A stretch of 8,405 nt of DNA from Gammaproteobacteria bacterium (lineage in GTDB: Bacteria > Pseudomonadota > Gammaproteobacteria > UBA7966). Below the pieces are notes generated by a model. It worked only from the letters and a program-made list of their open reading frames with translations. It did no database searches and had not been told where the DNA came from. The position numbers and the translations under genes are program-made. Positions 6,258 to 8,405 of this stretch are shown here, piece after piece. Positions within the stretch are counted from its first letter, which is position 1. Every line of letters begins with the position of its first letter. The DNA is taken from assembly GCA_003485715.1 (NCBI GenBank), contig DNIF01000039.1, positions 1-8,405 on the forward strand. Direction: 5' to 3'.

Positions 6258-6923
6258 CTATGGGATCCCGGGCCGCACCGGAATGATGACTTGCGTCGGG
6301 GCACGTGGATCGAAGCCCAGACGCTCCGCGATCACCTGACCGTAAAGCTCGAAGATCTGCTGCTGCCACGGGGCCCAGTTGCGAGGGTCGGGATAGGATA
6401 CGTTGAGCACGCCCAGCACCCTCGGACCGGAGAGCAAGGGTACGCACACCAGCGCGCGCGGCGGACGGGGACACGAGTCGATGGCGAGATAGCGTGGTTC
6501 GCCCCGTACATCCCGCACGCACAACGTGACCCGCTCGAGTGCAGCATGACCCATGATGCCCTCGCCCAGGCGGAAGGTCCGCGGCGGACCGATGGGGCCG
6601 GTGTCGTCGCGCAGCCCGGCCCCGGCGTCACCGAGGCTGGCGCCGGCGGCACAGGTCAGCAGGCCGGCGCGAAGCACGAAGACCGAGCAGCGCGTTACCT
6701 CATGGCTACGCAGCAGCACCCGCATGCTCTGGCCGAGCAGGTCCTGAGCATCGAGGTCGCGCGGGATACTCAACAAAAGCCGCAGGCTGGCGAGCGAATC
6801 GATGAGGCCGAGGCAGTTGCGCGCCAGATCGCGTTCCAGTGCACTGCGCGGGGCATGGGAATGGTGCCCATCGAAGGTGCCCGTGGATTCGATCCGGCGG
6901 TAGTGTGGGTCGTCGAAGTGCAT
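6258..6923 (-). CDS. GAF-domain protein, probable signalling or sensory protein
   Basis: Soluble protein of 221 residues with a single GAF domain at about residues 55-205. Visible GAF features are a helix followed by VTRCSVFVLRAGLLTCAAGA (77-96), the FRLGEGIMGHAALE segment (117-130), VRDVRGEPRYL (137-147), then CVPLLSGPRVLGVLNVSYPDP (160-180) and a closing helix (QQQIFELYGQVIAERLG). GAF domains bind cyclic nucleotides, haem, flavin or other small ligands; the ligand cannot be read from this sequence. There is no GGDEF, EAL, kinase or HTH output domain, so it must act through a partner. I chose ATG 6923-6921, with GGAG about 8 nt upstream, over a TTG at 6956. The first 40 residues are polar, His-rich and probably disordered. 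The HDOD gene ends 166 nt upstream on the same strand; the gap holds no gene or clear promoter, so cotranscription is possible. Confidence 0.85.
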   Translation of the reverse strand: MHFDDPHYRRIESTGTFDGHHSHAPRSALERDLARNCLGLIDSLASLRLLLSIPRDLDAQDLLGQSMRVLLRSHEVTRCSVFVLRAGLLTCAAGASLGDAGAGLRDDTGPIGPPRTFRLGEGIMGHAALERVTLCVRDVRGEPRYLAIDSCPRPPRALVCVPLLSGPRVLGVLNVSYPDPRNWAPWQQQIFELYGQVIAERLGFDPRAPTQVIIPVRPGIP

Positions 6924-7089
6924 CGGTGCTTCTCCGCTGCCTCGAGGCTTTGCCAAGCTTCATCCTGGTCACGCGCACACTGCTTGCTGCTGCCGATCCC
7001 GTCATCGTCCTGGCACCAAGCCTACCTGTCCCGGATCCGCATCGTTCCGCGCCGTGGGCGCAATCCGGGCCTCTCTCGCTGGAGAAGCG

Positions 7090-7989
7090 TCAACGCATGG
7101 GGACACAGCACTCGACCAGCCGGAAGATGCGCTCGGCCACGGCGGCAGGCACAGCCTCGACGTTGGTTCGGGCTGAGGTGCCCGGCGGCGATCGCGTCGC
7201 GTTGCCGGTGCCTGGTACAGCCGTGGCGGCATCTTCGATTCCCGGTCGCGCCGTCTCCCACCACTGGCAGGCGCGCTCGTGTGCCTGCTCGACGATGGGC
7301 CGAAGTTGCAACCCGTCCATGCTGTTGGGTGATGACCTGCCGCCTACCTCGGCGATGACTTCAGGCAGCTTCCAGCGCCCCACGATCACCTCGAGGGCCT
7401 GCCGGTGATCGATGCCGATCTCCATGCGCAAAGCGGAGGATAGAGACAGACCCTCCGTGCGGCGGCACAAAGCGACCCCGGTCGGCTGGGGAGCCACGTG
7501 CACGAGCGTCAGTAGCCCGAGATTCTGCAGCAGGCCACAGATCTCGAGCCCACCGGGCGGTGCTTCGTAGCCCGCGGGCAGGTAGGCACGGTCGGCAGCC
7601 AGATGTGCAGTGAGCAGGGCTGTAGTCCAATAGCGTTGCAGGTCGAAGGATTGGCAGCGGCGAACGTCGAAGCAATCGCTCATGGACATGGACAGGGCCA
7701 GATTGCGCGCGAGGTCGAAGCCCAGCACGTTCATCACTGCACTGCGCACCTCGAAAATCGGTCGCGGCAGGGCAAAGAAGGCTGAATTTGCAACGCCGAG
7801 CAGGCGCGCTGTCAACGGCGGGTCGCTCGTGATCACCTTGCATAACCGCTCTGCCGCGGTCGCCGGATCCTGGGCGCTGATGGTCTCGAGGCAGCGCAGC
7901 GCCGTCTGCGGCAGGGTCAGATACTGGAGCTGGCAGATGAGCGCGTGCGCATCACCCGCCGTAGGTTGCGGCAAGACGGTCGCTGACAT
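7090..7989 (-). CDS. HDOD-domain protein, signal-transduction regulator
   Basis: Soluble protein of 299 residues with an HDOD domain (PF08668 type) at about 18-215. HDOD is a non-catalytic relative of HD phosphohydrolases found in proteins that affect motility, stress and second-messenger responses. Family landmarks are LPQTALRCLETIS (26-38), VITSDPPLTARLLGVANSAFFALPR (52-76), AVMNVLGFDLARNLALSMS (84-102), GLLQNLGLL (152-160) and IGIDHRQALEVIVGRWKLPE (191-210). The usual GLLHDIG is GLLQNLG here, so the metal-binding HD pair is absent, as expected for an HDOD rather than an HD enzyme. The C-terminal part (about 216-299) is not recognised and includes a Pro/Ala/Thr-rich stretch (about 249-275). 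The start is ATG 7989-7987, with GAGG 5 nt upstream. It is divergent from lgt and lies upstream of the GAF gene on the same strand. Confidence 0.9.
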   Translation of the reverse strand: MSATVLPQPTAGDAHALICQLQYLTLPQTALRCLETISAQDPATAAERLCKVITSDPPLTARLLGVANSAFFALPRPIFEVRSAVMNVLGFDLARNLALSMSMSDCFDVRRCQSFDLQRYWTTALLTAHLAADRAYLPAGYEAPPGGLEICGLLQNLGLLTLVHVAPQPTGVALCRRTEGLSLSSALRMEIGIDHRQALEVIVGRWKLPEVIAEVGGRSSPNSMDGLQLRPIVEQAHERACQWWETARPGIEDAATAVPGTGNATRSPPGTSARTNVEAVPAAVAERIFRLVECCVPMR

Positions 7990-8019
7990 GTGTACCTCGT
8001 ATCACGCCGAGTGAATGTT

Positions 8020-8041
8020 GCCGTGCCACCGTCGGCATGGC
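8020..8041. promoter_or_regulatory. Imperfect palindrome between divergent HDOD gene and lgt
   Basis: GCCGTGCC (8020-8027), a 6-nt spacer, then GGCATGGC (8034-8041) form an inverted repeat with one mismatch. It sits in the 70-nt divergent gap, 19 nt before the lgt ATG and about 31 nt upstream of the HDOD start. It could be an operator or an mRNA hairpin. No clear sigma70 promoter was found beside it. Confidence 0.3.
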
Positions 8042-8059
8042 GCGTTACCATCGGTCGCC

Positions 8060-8405
8060 ATGGCATTCACGCACGCAATCGACCCGATCGCCTTCGAGGT
8101 GGGCCCGCTCGCCGTGCGCTGGTACGGGCTCTCGTACCTCGCGGGTATCGGCGGCGCCTGGTGGTTATTGAGTCGTCGCGCACGCGCGGTCGGGGGTGTG
8201 GCTGCCGCCGCCTGGGTCGGGGACCTCATCTTTTACGCAGCCATCGGTGGCGTGATCGGCGGGCGGCTGGGTTACATCCTCTTCTACGACCTGCCGGCCT
8301 ATCTCGCCACTCCCTGGAAGATGCTGGCCGTATGGGAGGGCGGGATGTCCTTCCACGGCGGGGCCATCGGGCTCGCGCTTGCCCTGGTCTGGCTTGCACG
8401 CCAGA
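8060..8405 (+). CDS. lgt: Prolipoprotein diacylglyceryl transferase (3'-truncated by window edge)
   Basis: Inner-membrane enzyme that transfers the diacylglyceryl group of phosphatidylglycerol to the lipobox cysteine of prolipoproteins, the first step of lipoprotein maturation. 115 codons of an expected 260-300 are present. Conserved Lgt features are IDPIAFEVGPLAVRWYGL (7-24) with Tyr22 matching E. coli Tyr26, GGRLGYILFYD (67-77), and WEGGMSFHGG (92-101) with His99 matching the E. coli catalytic-region His103. Hydrophobic helices alternate with these loops. I chose ATG 8060 because the N-terminus then aligns with the family. An in-frame ATG at 8015 would add 15 mostly basic residues with no family match. 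Neither start has a strong ribosome site. The downstream gene is not visible; thyA is a frequent neighbour in proteobacteria. Confidence 0.96.
   Translation, partial: MAFTHAIDPIAFEVGPLAVRWYGLSYLAGIGGAWWLLSRRARAVGGVAAAAWVGDLIFYAAIGGVIGGRLGYILFYDLPAYLATPWKMLAVWEGGMSFHGGAIGLALALVWLARQ

Noticed and set aside
5995..6522. Minus-strand open frame of 175 codons spanning the repeat cluster and the GAF gene end
   Set aside because: Its peptides (for example IPAFAGMTE) are translations of intergenic repeats, and the remainder is out of frame with the GAF protein.
6210..7358. Plus-strand open frame of 382 codons opposite the GAF and HDOD genes
   Set aside because: Low-complexity Arg/Gln-rich product without domains; the minus-strand genes have clear GAF and HDOD motifs and ribosome sites.
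1..8405. Search for tRNA, rRNA, insertion sequences, prophage or defence genes
   Set aside because: No tRNA-like cloverleaf, transposase, integrase, toxin-antitoxin or nuclease motif was seen on either strand; apart from the repeat cluster the window looks like ordinary chromosome.

Overview
The window is about 8.4 kb of GC-rich bacterial chromosome with closely spaced genes. Gene content (panD, lgt, a Kef/CPA2-type antiporter, a DUF255/YyaL-type protein, an HDOD protein) and the intergenic repeat types suggest a high-GC gammaproteobacterium, perhaps of the Chromatiales/Ectothiorhodospiraceae kind. That placement is inferred from general gene character, not from a search.

Layout: (1) 1-803, plus strand, the 3' part of a PfkB-family (ribokinase-like) sugar/nucleoside kinase. 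(2) 804-997, an intergenic stretch with two hairpins and a possible -10 box, leading into panD (998-1372, plus), aspartate 1-decarboxylase of pantothenate/CoA synthesis. (3) 1373-1529, a convergent gap holding a short minus-strand reading frame with a good ribosome binding site and an LpxD-like first ten residues. (4) 3694-1530, minus strand, a likely two-gene unit: a GlcG/HbpS-family (DUF336) protein followed after 35 nt by a CPA2 cation:proton antiporter with a C-terminal NAD-binding RCK/TrkA-N domain. A convincing sigma70-type promoter lies just upstream. (5) 5876-3813, minus strand, a full-length DUF255 (YyaL/SSP411) thioredoxin-fold plus alpha/alpha-barrel protein. (6) 5877-6257, a gene-free stretch holding a cluster of dispersed, REP-like intergenic repeats. 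(7) 7989-6258, minus strand, an HDOD signalling protein and then a GAF-domain protein, probably functionally related. (8) 8060 to the window end, plus strand, the 5' third of lgt (prolipoprotein diacylglyceryl transferase), divergent from the HDOD gene.

Most of the window is ordinary core metabolism, envelope and housekeeping content, and I see no clear novel multigene system. The points most worth a second look are the DUF336-antiporter pairing with its near-consensus promoter, the antiporter's loss of the Kef-type regulatory loop, the LpxD-like stub after the antiporter, the mosaic repeat cluster, and the HDOD/GAF pair.
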